Source: an uncultured Collinsella sp.
GTDB taxonomy: Bacteria; Actinomycetota; Coriobacteriia; Coriobacteriales; Coriobacteriaceae
Assembly (NCBI GenBank): GCA_900547505.1
Contig: URGY01000071.1
Location: 1-8,502, forward strand
Reading direction: 5' to 3'
Length of the DNA stretch: 8,502 nucleotides
This document shows positions 1 to 5,547 of the stretch, piece after piece. Both the position numbers and the translations under genes were made by a program. Each line of letters starts with the position of its first letter. Position 1 is the first letter of the stretch. Below the pieces are notes generated by a model. That model was not told the DNA's origin and made no database searches. It saw only the letters and a program-made list of their open reading frames with translations.

Positions 1-30
1 TCGGCAGCGTCAGATGTGTATAAGAGACAG
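1..30 (+). other. Illumina Nextera adapter remnant (not genomic)
   Basis: These bases match the last 30 bases of the Nextera read-1 adapter. They end in the 19-base Tn5 mosaic end AGATGTGTATAAGAGACAG at 12-30, with the adapter stem before it. The orientation (adapter, then insert) is that of an untrimmed read. On the plus strand the adapter creates a false ORF start reading MCIRDR; on the minus strand it adds a false tail reading VSYTHLTLP to metY. Both strings are familiar adapter translations in protein databases. Genomic sequence starts at 31. Confidence 0.97.
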
Positions 31-31
31 G

Positions 32-856
32 CAGGATAGCGCGGACATAGGTTGCGAAGGCGGCGGGACCGGCAGCCTCGGCAAACGAGACGCCATGGTA
101 GGAGGGGTTGGGCTCGGCGATCTGCGCATACTTGCCGCTCGCCTTCCAGTCAAAGTTGCCGCCATCGACAATCACACCGCCCAGCGAGGTGCCGTGGCCG
201 CCGATGAACTTGGTTGCGGAGTGGACGACGATGTTGGCGCCGTGCTCCAGCGGACGGAAGAGGTACGGAGTGCCGAAGGTGTTATCGACAACAACCGGAA
301 GGCCATGCTTCTTGGCGACCTCGGAGATAGCGTCGATGTTGGGAATATCGGAGTTGGGGTTACCGAGCGTCTCGAGGTAAATGACCGTGGTGTTGTCCTT
401 GATGGCGCCCTCGACCTCGTCCAGGTTATGGGCATCGACGAAGGTGGTCTCGACGCCAAACTGGGAGAGCGTGTGCTCCAGCAGGTTGTAGGAACCGCCG
501 TAGATGGTCTTCTGGGCGACCACGTGGTCACCGGCCTGGGCAAGAGCCTGCAGGGTATAGGTGATGGCGGCGGCGCCAGAGGCGACGGCGAGGCCAGCAA
601 CGCCGCCCTCGAGCGCGGCAATGCGGTCCTCGAAGACGCCTTGGGTGGAGTTGGTCAGACGACCGTAGATGTTACCGGCGTCGGCAAGACCAAAGCGGTC
701 AGCAGCATGCTGGGAGTTGCGGAACACATAGCTCGTGGTCTGGTAGATAGGCACGGCACGGGAGTCGGATGCAGGATCGGCGCTCTCCTGGCCAACGTGC
801 AGCTGCAGGGTATCGAAACCAAAGGTATGCTCGGGGTTGTTGATGAACTGGCTCAT
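32..856 (-). CDS. metY: O-acetylhomoserine sulfhydrylase (aminocarboxypropyltransferase), 3' part missing
   Basis: This is the N-terminal 275 residues of a PLP-dependent Cys/Met metabolism enzyme of about 430 residues. The MetY type joins sulfide (or a thiol) to O-acetylhomoserine, giving homocysteine for methionine synthesis in the cytoplasm. The protein starts MSQFINNPEHTFGFDTLQLH. It carries the family segments YQTTSYVF, GNIYGRLTNSTQ, ALEGG, ASGAAA and VVDNTFGTP, and the PLP-binding motif SATKFIGGHG with the Schiff-base lysine at K216. The GRLTNSTQ form and the long inter-motif segments favour MetY over MetB, MetC or MetZ. The ATG at 856 has an AAGGAG ribosome binding site at 868-863 with a 6-base gap. 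The frame stays open into the adapter at base 31, so the missing C-terminus is an assembly edge and not a mutation. A divergent LysR gene and a leader ORF upstream suggest sulfur-responsive control. Confidence 0.93.
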
Positions 857-862
857 GATGAT

Positions 863-868
863 CTCCTT
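863..868 (-). promoter_or_regulatory. metY ribosome binding site
   Basis: AAGGAG lies 6 bases before the metY ATG, within TTGATCAAGGAGATCATC. Nearly the same string, TGATCAGGAGA, occurs at 921-911 as the 3' arm of the upstream hairpin. The two copies could therefore compete for the CTCCT arm at 943-939. Confidence 0.8.
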
Positions 869-911
869 GATCAAATAGAAGTAAATAAGAGTAAGAGAAG
901 TAAGTCGCTGT

Positions 912-943
912 CTCCTGATCACGCCGACGGGCGCAAACAGGAG
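912..943 (-). promoter_or_regulatory. Leader hairpin overlapping the end of the leader ORF
   Basis: Read on the minus strand, CTCCTG (943-938) pairs perfectly with CAGGAG (917-912). Inside lies a second perfect stem, CGCC (933-930) with GGCG (925-922), closing a 4-base loop; the two stems are separated by a symmetric 4x4 internal loop. The 5' arm contains the second Cys codon of the leader ORF, and the 3' arm starts two bases after its stop codon. The same 5' arm (CTCCT) can pair with AGGAG of the metY ribosome binding site 70 bases downstream. There is no T-run, so it is not a classical terminator. The pairing is seen directly; a regulatory role is inference. Confidence 0.5.
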
Positions 944-972
944 CCCGGCATTCGTCTTAGTAAGCAGTTCAT
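919..972 (-). CDS. Candidate 17-residue leader peptide upstream of metY
   Basis: The ORF reads MNCLLRRMPGSCLRPSA and ends at TGA (921-919). It starts at an ATG 7 bases behind a near-perfect ribosome binding site, AAAGGAGG (987-980), better than that of metY itself. It contains two cysteines, C3 (TGC) and C12 (TGT), and several arginines and leucines. It lies in the 5' leader of metY, about 61 bases after the predicted transcription start and 63 bases before the metY ATG. Small Cys-containing peptides that control sulfur genes by attenuation are known in Actinobacteria, which is the nearest precedent; I do not recognise this peptide. The ribosome binding site sits in the loop of a small hairpin (ATGCG/CGCAT, 973-992). 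It could still be a chance ORF, but the ribosome binding site, the position and the overlap with a hairpin argue against that. Confidence 0.5.
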   Translation of the reverse strand: MNCLLRRMPGSCLRPSA

Positions 973-1039
973 ATGCGGTCCTCCTTTCGCATCCCGGTCC
1001 GTGGTCGGCTTAATTACCTACCTCCTTTGTGTGTTTTGA

Positions 1040-1068
1040 ATAGTACGAGCATTGTTTCGCTCGGTCAA
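1040..1068 (-). promoter_or_regulatory. Sigma-70 promoter of metY with internal dyad
   Basis: On the minus strand the -35 box TTGACC (1068-1063) and the -10 box TACTAT (1045-1040) are 17 bases apart, the ideal spacing. The predicted start is near 1033, giving a leader of about 177 bases before metY. A dyad, CGAGC-N8-GCTCG (1046-1063), fills the spacer and touches the -35 box, a typical place for a repressor or LysR-type site. Confidence 0.65.
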
Positions 1069-1090
1069 TCACTTAAAAGCACTAACCTGT

Positions 1091-1113
1091 TATCTGTTTT
1101 TTAGATAGCTATC
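1091..1113. promoter_or_regulatory. Overlapping dyads upstream of the LysR gene (candidate operator)
   Basis: TATCT-N7-AGATA (1091-1107) is a 17-base dyad containing the T-N11-A pattern of LysR-type binding sites. It overlaps the perfect 10-base palindrome GATAGCTATC (1104-1113), so TATC/GATA half-sites occur three times. The site lies 17-39 bases before the LysR start codon, suiting autoregulation. Which protein binds is inference. Confidence 0.4.
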
Positions 1114-1129
1114 GAAAGGACGGGCGCCG

Positions 1130-2068
1130 ATGACCCTCCAACAGCTTCGTTTTCTGATCGCCGTGGCAGAGTCCGGCTCAATCAACGCCGCAGCTCAGCG
1201 CCTCTATACCGCTCAGTCCAACATCTCAAACGCCGTCAAAAGCCTGGAACAGGAGCTCCATCTGGAGATCTTTACGCGCTCTAGCCGCGGTGTTGCACTC
1301 ACCAACGACGGCACCGAGCTTTTGGGCTATGCGCGCCAGGTCGTAGAGCAGGCCGACATGCTCGAGGCACGCTACGAGGACGGCGGTACCCCGCAAGCCC
1401 GCCTTGCCATCTCGGCCCAGCACTACGCCTTTTCGGTCGAGGCCTTTGTCAACGTGGTCGAGCGCTGCCGCGACAGCAAGTTCGAGTTCATCATGCGCGA
1501 GACCACCACATCGCAGATTATCGATGACGTCCGTGCATTTCGCAGCGATATCGGCATTCTGTATCTAGATGATTTTAACGCCCGCGTTCTGCAGAAGGCC
1601 TTCGCCGATGCCCGCGCGAGCTTCCACCCCCTCTTCGACGCGACGGTCCACGTCTTCGTTAGCGAACGCCACCCGCTCGCACGCCGCCCTCAGCTGTCCC
1701 TTGCCGACCTCACGCCCTATACGCGCTACAGCTTTGAGCAGGGAACCTCAAACTCCTTCTATTACGCCGAGGAACCCTTTAGCTATATCCCTTGCGACCG
1801 CAACATACGAATCTCAGACCGCGGAACACTTACTAACTTACTTATCACGTCGAACGGTTACACCCTGTCGACCGGTGTCCTCTCCAATGAAATGCAATGG
1901 GGTATGGCTTCGATCCCGTTAGCAGACGCCCCAACGATGCACGTAGGCTATATCATGCACGACGATCGCAAGCCCTCTCCCCTCTTGCAGCAATACCTCG
2001 ACGAACTCAACCGCATCATCCATGCCGACCAACCGTCAGAAGACGGGGCAGAAATCGGAGATTGCTAG
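1130..2068 (+). CDS. LysR-family transcriptional regulator
   Basis: The 312-residue protein has normal LysR length. Residues 1-60 form the winged helix-turn-helix: TLQQLRFLIAVAESGSINAAAQRLYTAQSNISNAVKSLE is the family signature in which SINAAAQRL and SNISNAVKSLE are the two helices, followed by the wing RSSRGVALTNDG. Residues from about 90 onward form the periplasmic-binding-protein-like effector domain, beginning LAISAQHYAF. The ATG is preceded by GAAAGGA (1114-1120), with a slightly long gap. It is divergent from metY with a shared 273-base control region, so metY is the likely target, and a sulfur or O-acetyl amino acid precursor a plausible effector; CysB, MetR and CmbR are known sulfur regulators of this fold. 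The effector cannot be read from the sequence, so no symbol is given. Confidence 0.92.
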   Translation: MTLQQLRFLIAVAESGSINAAAQRLYTAQSNISNAVKSLEQELHLEIFTRSSRGVALTNDGTELLGYARQVVEQADMLEARYEDGGTPQARLAISAQHYAFSVEAFVNVVERCRDSKFEFIMRETTTSQIIDDVRAFRSDIGILYLDDFNARVLQKAFADARASFHPLFDATVHVFVSERHPLARRPQLSLADLTPYTRYSFEQGTSNSFYYAEEPFSYIPCDRNIRISDRGTLTNLLITSNGYTLSTGVLSNEMQWGMASIPLADAPTMHVGYIMHDDRKPSPLLQQYLDELNRIIHADQPSEDGAEIGDC

Positions 2069-2087
2069 CCCCCGACGGGCATGGCGC

Positions 2088-2093
2088 TACAAT
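2088..2093 (+). promoter_or_regulatory. Candidate -10 box for rnhA
   Basis: TACAAT lies about 39 bases before the rnhA start codon, in the gap after the LysR gene. No convincing -35 box lies 16-18 bases upstream. The longer string GCGCTACAAT (2084-2093) recurs as GCGCTACACT before the oxidoreductase gene. Confidence 0.4.
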
Positions 2094-2131
2094 GGTCACT
2101 CACACGAAACGTACCCAACGAAAGGAACCAT

Positions 2132-2617
2132 GTGAAGGTCATCATCTATACCGACGGCTCGGCTCGATCTAATCCGGGACGCGGTGGCTACGGCGCCGTG
2201 CTCAAATACACCAACCCCGCCGGCAAGACCTTCACCTCCGAGCTTTCGCGTGGCTACGCCAAGACCACCAACAACCGCATGGAGCTCATGGCGGTCATCG
2301 TGGCGCTCGAGGCACTCAACCGCCCCTGCGAGGTCGAAGTCCATTCCGATTCGCAGTACGTCGTCAACGCCTTTAACAAGCACTGGATCGACGGCTGGAA
2401 AAAGCGCGGATGGAAAACTGCCAACAAGCAGCCCGTCAAGAACCGCGACCTATGGGAGCGCCTGCTTGCCGCAAAGAGTAAGCATAAGGTGGAGTTCATC
2501 TGGGTTAAGGGGCATGCCGGCCACGAGCTCAATGAGCGCTGCGACGAGCTCGCCACCACCGCGGCCGACGGGGCCAACCTCGATATCGACACCGGATTTA
2601 ACGAGAGCGACCTGTAA
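2132..2617 (+). CDS. rnhA: Ribonuclease HI
   Basis: The enzyme cuts the RNA strand of RNA-DNA hybrids and removes R-loops and primers in the cytoplasm. The protein has 161 residues, close to the usual 155. All four acidic catalytic residues are present: D8 (YTDGS), E51 (NNRMELMA), D73 (HSDSQYV) and D138 (ERCDELA), with the loop histidine H128 in WVKGHAGH. The basic protrusion [20 protein letters not shown] is present, as in E. coli RNase HI. I chose the GTG at 2132 because AAAGGA (2121-2126) sits 5 bases before it and the protein then begins [10 protein letters not shown] as in the family. The in-frame ATG at 2081 would add 17 unrelated residues and overlap the -10 box. An out-of-frame ATG at 2130 is followed at once by TGA. 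Confidence 0.95.
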   Translation: MKVIIYTDGSARSNPGRGGYGAVLKYTNPAGKTFTSELSRGYAKTTNNRMELMAVIVALEALNRPCEVEVHSDSQYVVNAFNKHWIDGWKKRGWKTANKQPVKNRDLWERLLAAKSKHKVEFIWVKGHAGHELNERCDELATTAADGANLDIDTGFNESDL

Positions 2618-2653
2618 CGGCGTTTTCGCACGCTATTTCCCGCCCCCTCGCGC

Positions 2654-2659
2654 TACACT
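2654..2659 (+). promoter_or_regulatory. Candidate -10 box for the oxidoreductase-acylphosphatase unit
   Basis: TACACT lies 33 bases before the start codon, inside GCGCTACACT (2650-2659), which matches the element before rnhA at 9 of 10 bases. No good -35 box is visible in the C-rich stretch upstream. Confidence 0.35.
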
Positions 2660-2692
2660 CATCCTGTAAACCGAACGGTACGAGGGGGATAC

Positions 2693-3799
2693 ATGCTGCG
2701 TATAGCAACCATCGGCACATCCATGATCACCGACGACTTTATCCAAGTCGTCAATGCCAACGACCAGACTGTATTCGTAGGCACGCTCTCGCGCAATGCC
2801 GAGCGCGGCGCCGCGTTTACCGCCGAGCACGGCGGCGAACGCAACTTCACCGCACTCGACGAGCTCGCGTCCGCCGACGACGTCGATGCCGTCTACATCG
2901 GCAGCCCCAACGCGCTCCATCACGAGCAGGCGCTCGCCTGCATCGCCGGTGGCAAGCATGTCATCGTCGAGAAGCCCTTCTGTGCCACCGAAGCGCAGGC
3001 GCTGGAAGTCTTCCGCGCTGCCGAGGCAGCAGGTGTCGTGGCCCTCGAGGCCATGCGCCCGCTTCACGACCCCGCCTTCCACGCCATTGAGGACGCTCTG
3101 GGCGAAATTGCGCCCATTCGCCGCGCCTCACTGCGCTTTGGCAAGTATTCCTCACGCTACAACGAAATCCTCGCTGGACGCGCCACCAATATCTTCGACT
3201 GCAATATGGCATCGGGTTCCCTCATGGACATTGGCGTCTACGCCGTCGAGCCCATGGTCGAGATTTTCGGCATGCCCTCCGGCCTTACGAGCATGACTAC
3301 TCTACTCGACCCCACCACGCGACAGCTCACGCACGGCCCCATCGATGGCTGCGGTTCCATCCTCGCCAGCTACGGCGGTGGCTGTATCTCCGTCGAGCTC
3401 GCGCACTCCAAAATTACGAATGACCTGCTGCCCTCGCAGATCGAAGGCGAGCGTGGCACTATCCAGATTGACCATCTGTCCACGCCCCGCAACGTCCGCA
3501 TCGACTATCGCGGCGACGTCGTACGCGGCTCGGCGACCGAGGCACCGCGCGAACAGGGCGACAACGGCCGCGTGCTCGACCTGCCCAAATCGAGCAACAC
3601 TATGGAATACGAACTCACAGACTTTATCACCGCCATCGGCGGCATCGATAACGTTAAGGAAGAGATTTGGGAGACCCCGGCGGGACGCCACGAGCTCGGC
3701 CACTACCGCGATGTCACGCTCGTCTCACTGCGCATCATGGATGCCGTGCGCCAGCAGGCCGGCATAACCTTCCCGGCCGACGCAGGCAAGCAGGCATAG
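2693..3799 (+). CDS. Gfo/Idh/MocA-family NAD(P)-dependent oxidoreductase
   Basis: The 368-residue protein has a normal length for the family. The N-terminal Rossmann domain (about 1-120) begins LRIATIGTSMITDDF, the variant nucleotide-binding loop with G-T-S in place of the classical GxGxxG. It continues with AVYIGSPNALHHEQA and the family hallmark EKP at residues 93-95, whose lysine is catalytic. The C-terminal domain carries SGSLMDIGVYAVEPM, the segment that forms part of the active site. Relatives act on sugars, inositols or dihydrodiols; the substrate cannot be told from the sequence. The ATG at 2693 follows GAGGGGG (2682-2688). The acylphosphatase gene starts 2 bases after its stop codon, so the two are very likely cotranscribed and may be translationally coupled. 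No metabolic neighbour helps to assign a pathway. Confidence 0.88.
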   Translation: MLRIATIGTSMITDDFIQVVNANDQTVFVGTLSRNAERGAAFTAEHGGERNFTALDELASADDVDAVYIGSPNALHHEQALACIAGGKHVIVEKPFCATEAQALEVFRAAEAAGVVALEAMRPLHDPAFHAIEDALGEIAPIRRASLRFGKYSSRYNEILAGRATNIFDCNMASGSLMDIGVYAVEPMVEIFGMPSGLTSMTTLLDPTTRQLTHGPIDGCGSILASYGGGCISVELAHSKITNDLLPSQIEGERGTIQIDHLSTPRNVRIDYRGDVVRGSATEAPREQGDNGRVLDLPKSSNTMEYELTDFITAIGGIDNVKEEIWETPAGRHELGHYRDVTLVSLRIMDAVRQQAGITFPADAGKQA

Positions 3800-3801
3800 C
3801 G

Positions 3802-4212
3802 ATGGGCCTCTTCGATACGTTCTTCTCCAGCGTCACCAGCGGCAGTCGAGAGCCTCAAAAACCGTCAAACGTCGAGCTCGAGCTGCGCCGCAGGCTTACC
3901 GTACTCGCAAGCGACGAGGCCACTCAAGACACTCCCCTGCGCTATTTCCTGCGCTGGGCGGGGCAAGTCCAAGGCGTTGGTTTTCGCTTTACCAACACCA
4001 ACCTCGCGCAGGCACGCGCACTCACCGGCTGGGTGCGTAACATGGAAGACGGCTCAGTCGAGATGGAGATACAGGGAGCTCCGGCAAACATCCTATCTCA
4101 TCTCGAGACGCTTCATGCCTCCTACGAGCGCATGGGAACGCGTTTTCGCCTCGTAGACGCCCAGGTCCGAGCCCCACTTGCCAATGAAGACGGTTTCACT
4201 CCTCATTATTAG
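3802..4212 (+). CDS. acyP: Acylphosphatase with N-terminal extension
   Basis: Acylphosphatases hydrolyse carboxyl-phosphate bonds of small acyl phosphates such as acetyl phosphate or 1,3-bisphosphoglycerate. Residues 46-136 form the whole domain: RWAGQVQGVGFRFTN holds the phosphate loop and catalytic arginine R62, and LTGWVRNMEDGSVEME holds catalytic asparagine N80. The 18-residue spacing matches the R23/N41 pair of known enzymes. The protein has 136 residues where about 90 are usual; the first 45 (MGLFDTFFSSVTSGS, then a charged stretch rich in E, L and R) match nothing I recognise. I chose the ATG at 3802 because it lies 2 bases after the upstream stop and the longer frame overlaps the oxidoreductase gene by 130 bases. 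No strong ribosome binding site is visible, which fits coupling to the upstream gene. Confidence 0.88.
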   Translation: MGLFDTFFSSVTSGSREPQKPSNVELELRRRLTVLASDEATQDTPLRYFLRWAGQVQGVGFRFTNTNLAQARALTGWVRNMEDGSVEMEIQGAPANILSHLETLHASYERMGTRFRLVDAQVRAPLANEDGFTPHY

Positions 4213-4237
4213 TATTGTGTGCTAAATACGGTATCAT
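4209..4237 (+). promoter_or_regulatory. Candidate promoter of the Fur-family gene with PerR-box-like site
   Basis: The -10 box TATCAT (4232-4237) lies 17 bases after a weak -35, TTAGTA (4209-4214), which overlaps the acylphosphatase stop. Two dyads overlap here: TTAG-N9-CTAA (4209-4225) and GTATT-N8-AATAC (4212-4229). By hand count, 4206-4220 matches the PerR box TTATAATNATTATAA at 9 of 14 defined positions. This fits autoregulation but is weak evidence. Confidence 0.35.
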
Positions 4238-4273
4238 TTACCTACGACCGTTGATAGAAAAGAGGCGAGGCGC

Positions 4274-4654
4274 ATGGCGGTGCAAAGAAGGAATACCAAG
4301 CAGCGAAAGCTGGTTCTTGACGCCGTGCGCCAAAGCTATAACCATCCCACCGCCGACGAAATCTACAACGTCGTGCACGCGCAGGATGACAAAATCAGCC
4401 GCGGTACGGTCTACCGCAATCTCAATCTCTTGGCCGACGCCGGGGAGATTCTCTCCATCAAGACGCCGGGCGGCAGCCGCTTCGATCGCACGATCGAGCC
4501 GCATGCGCATATCATCTGCACCTCGTGCAGCCGCGTCATCGATGTGCCGCTCCCCTTCGATGCCCAGCTCGACGCCAAGGCGTCCGAGCAAATCGGCTGG
4601 AACGTCACCTCGCACTACACCATCTTCGAGGGTCTCTGCCCCAACTGTAGGTAG
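4274..4654 (+). CDS. Fur-family metalloregulator, PerR-like
   Basis: The 126-residue protein is a compact Fur-family repressor. The winged helix (about 8-65) includes HPTADEIYNVV and KISRGTVYRNLNLLADAGEI. The dimerisation domain carries two CxxC pairs, C82/C85 and C122/C125, the usual structural zinc site. The regulatory-metal ligands line up with those of B. subtilis PerR (H37, D85, H91, H93, D104) as H24, D71 in SRFDRT, H77 and H79 in PHAHIIC, and D90 in SRVID. The last residue is Asp as in peroxide sensors; Fur iron sensors usually have Glu there. I therefore favour a PerR-type peroxide/metal sensor over Fur or Zur. The ATG at 4274 follows AAGAGG (4260-4265). No target gene such as catalase or rubrerythrin lies in the window. 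It converges on the HAD gene with a 14-base gap. Confidence 0.88.
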   Translation: MAVQRRNTKQRKLVLDAVRQSYNHPTADEIYNVVHAQDDKISRGTVYRNLNLLADAGEILSIKTPGGSRFDRTIEPHAHIICTSCSRVIDVPLPFDAQLDAKASEQIGWNVTSHYTIFEGLCPNCR

Positions 4655-4668
4655 ATTTTGGGACATGC

Positions 4669-5466
4669 CTACTCGGCAAGCAGGCGACGCAATTCTTCTT
4701 CGACCGTGCGCACGTAACGGACGCGGTCGTTGATGCCGCGCATAGAGGGATTGCAGCTCTCCATTAGACAAGGATGACCCACTACGTTGAGCATGTCGCG
4801 GTCGTTTTCGTTATCGCCAAACGCCATCATTTCGTTAGGTGAGATCCCCAGCGCGCGACCATAATCGGCAAGCGCGGACCCCTTGCCCGAATCAAAGCCG
4901 ATAAAGTCGGTCCATTCGGTTCCCGATGTCATCACATCGACCCGGTCGCTAAAGCGGCGCACGAAATACTCCAGCGCTGCCGGCTGCTCCGTCTCGGGCG
5001 TTTGAAACGCAATCTTAATGACATCCTCGTCAATGTCCTCGGGACGGTCGACCACCGCCACATCGCAATGGACCTCGTAACGCAAATGGTCGATGAACGC
5101 ATCGTTGCCGCTTATGGTGTAGAGGTGCCCCTCGCAGGAAAGGGTCACGTCGGCATGGGGGTAGGCGACCACGGCATTCGCGATATCCATCGCCAAGTCA
5201 CGCCCCATAGAGCGCTTGACGACGGCATGCCCCTCGCTCATCACCAGGGCTCCGTTTTCGCACACATAGGCGAGCTCATCGGCCACCGGGGCAAACAGAT
5301 AGCGCAAGCTCGCATATTGACGGCCGCTCGCCGGCATAAACACAATACCGCGATGATGCAGCTCATTAATGAGCTCAAAGGCCTCGGGGCGTGGCTCGCG
5401 CTCCCCAGGATGTAGCAGCGTACCATCCAAATCACAGGCGATCAGCTTGATTCCCTCAAGACCCAT
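4669..5466 (-). CDS. Cof-type HAD-IIB family phosphatase
   Basis: The 265-residue protein has all four HAD motifs. Motif I is DLDGT with nucleophile D12 and D14, motif II is S47 in PASGRQY, motif III is K195 in DSGKGSAL, and motif IV is GDNENDRDM at 217-225. The region between motifs II and III (about 85-185) is the type IIB cap, which sets substrate choice. Such enzymes dephosphorylate sugar phosphates, flavin precursors or other small phosphates in the cytoplasm; the substrate is unknown here. I chose the ATG at 5466, which has a G-rich ribosome binding site (GGGGGA) just before it; the upstream TTG at 5478 would itself occupy that site. The gene lies 81 bases after the UreE-like gene on the same strand, with a strong hairpin between them, so cotranscription is uncertain. 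Confidence 0.9.
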   Translation of the reverse strand: MGLEGIKLIACDLDGTLLHPGEREPRPEAFELINELHHRGIVFMPASGRQYASLRYLFAPVADELAYVCENGALVMSEGHAVVKRSMGRDLAMDIANAVVAYPHADVTLSCEGHLYTISGNDAFIDHLRYEVHCDVAVVDRPEDIDEDVIKIAFQTPETEQPAALEYFVRRFSDRVDVMTSGTEWTDFIGFDSGKGSALADYGRALGISPNEMMAFGDNENDRDMLNVVGHPCLMESCNPSMRGINDRVRYVRTVEEELRRLLAE

Positions 5467-5495
5467 ATGTTCCCCCAAAGCATCTCATCAACAGC

Positions 5496-5534
5496 AAGAC
5501 GGACTTTGAATAGTTGCCTCTCAAAGTCCGTCTT
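5496..5534. terminator. Perfect 14-bp inverted repeat between the UreE-like and HAD genes
   Basis: AAGACGGACTTTGA (5496-5509) and TCAAAGTCCGTCTT (5521-5534) are perfectly complementary, with an 11-base loop. On the minus strand it starts 13 bases after the UreE-like stop and ends 29 bases before the HAD start. No T-run follows on either strand. It may be a terminator without a U-tract, or an mRNA stabilising or processing hairpin inside an operon. Confidence 0.6.
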
Positions 5535-5547
5535 ACGCATACGCACG

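Noticed and set aside
1009..1028. A second ribosome-binding-like AAAGGAGG in the metY leader (minus strand, 1028-1021)
   Set aside because: The only codon at the right distance is ATT (1014), which would read in frame into the leader ORF. ATT starts are very rare, so I kept the ATG at 972.
857..1033. SAM, T-box or other known riboswitch in the metY leader
   Set aside because: I could not find the conserved SAM-I core, the T-box sequence or other known aptamer features; only short stems are visible.
14..1039. Long plus-strand ORF opposite metY
   Set aside because: It starts in the adapter (MCIRDR) and is the antisense shadow of metY; it matches no family.
2068..2080. Terminator after the LysR gene (GCCC-N5-GGGC)
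   Set aside because: A 4-bp stem with no T-run; not distinguishable from chance in GC-rich DNA.
4647..4672. Bidirectional terminator between the converging Fur-family and HAD genes
   Set aside because: Only a 5-bp stem (GTAGG/CCTAC) with a 16-base loop, mostly within coding sequence; too weak.
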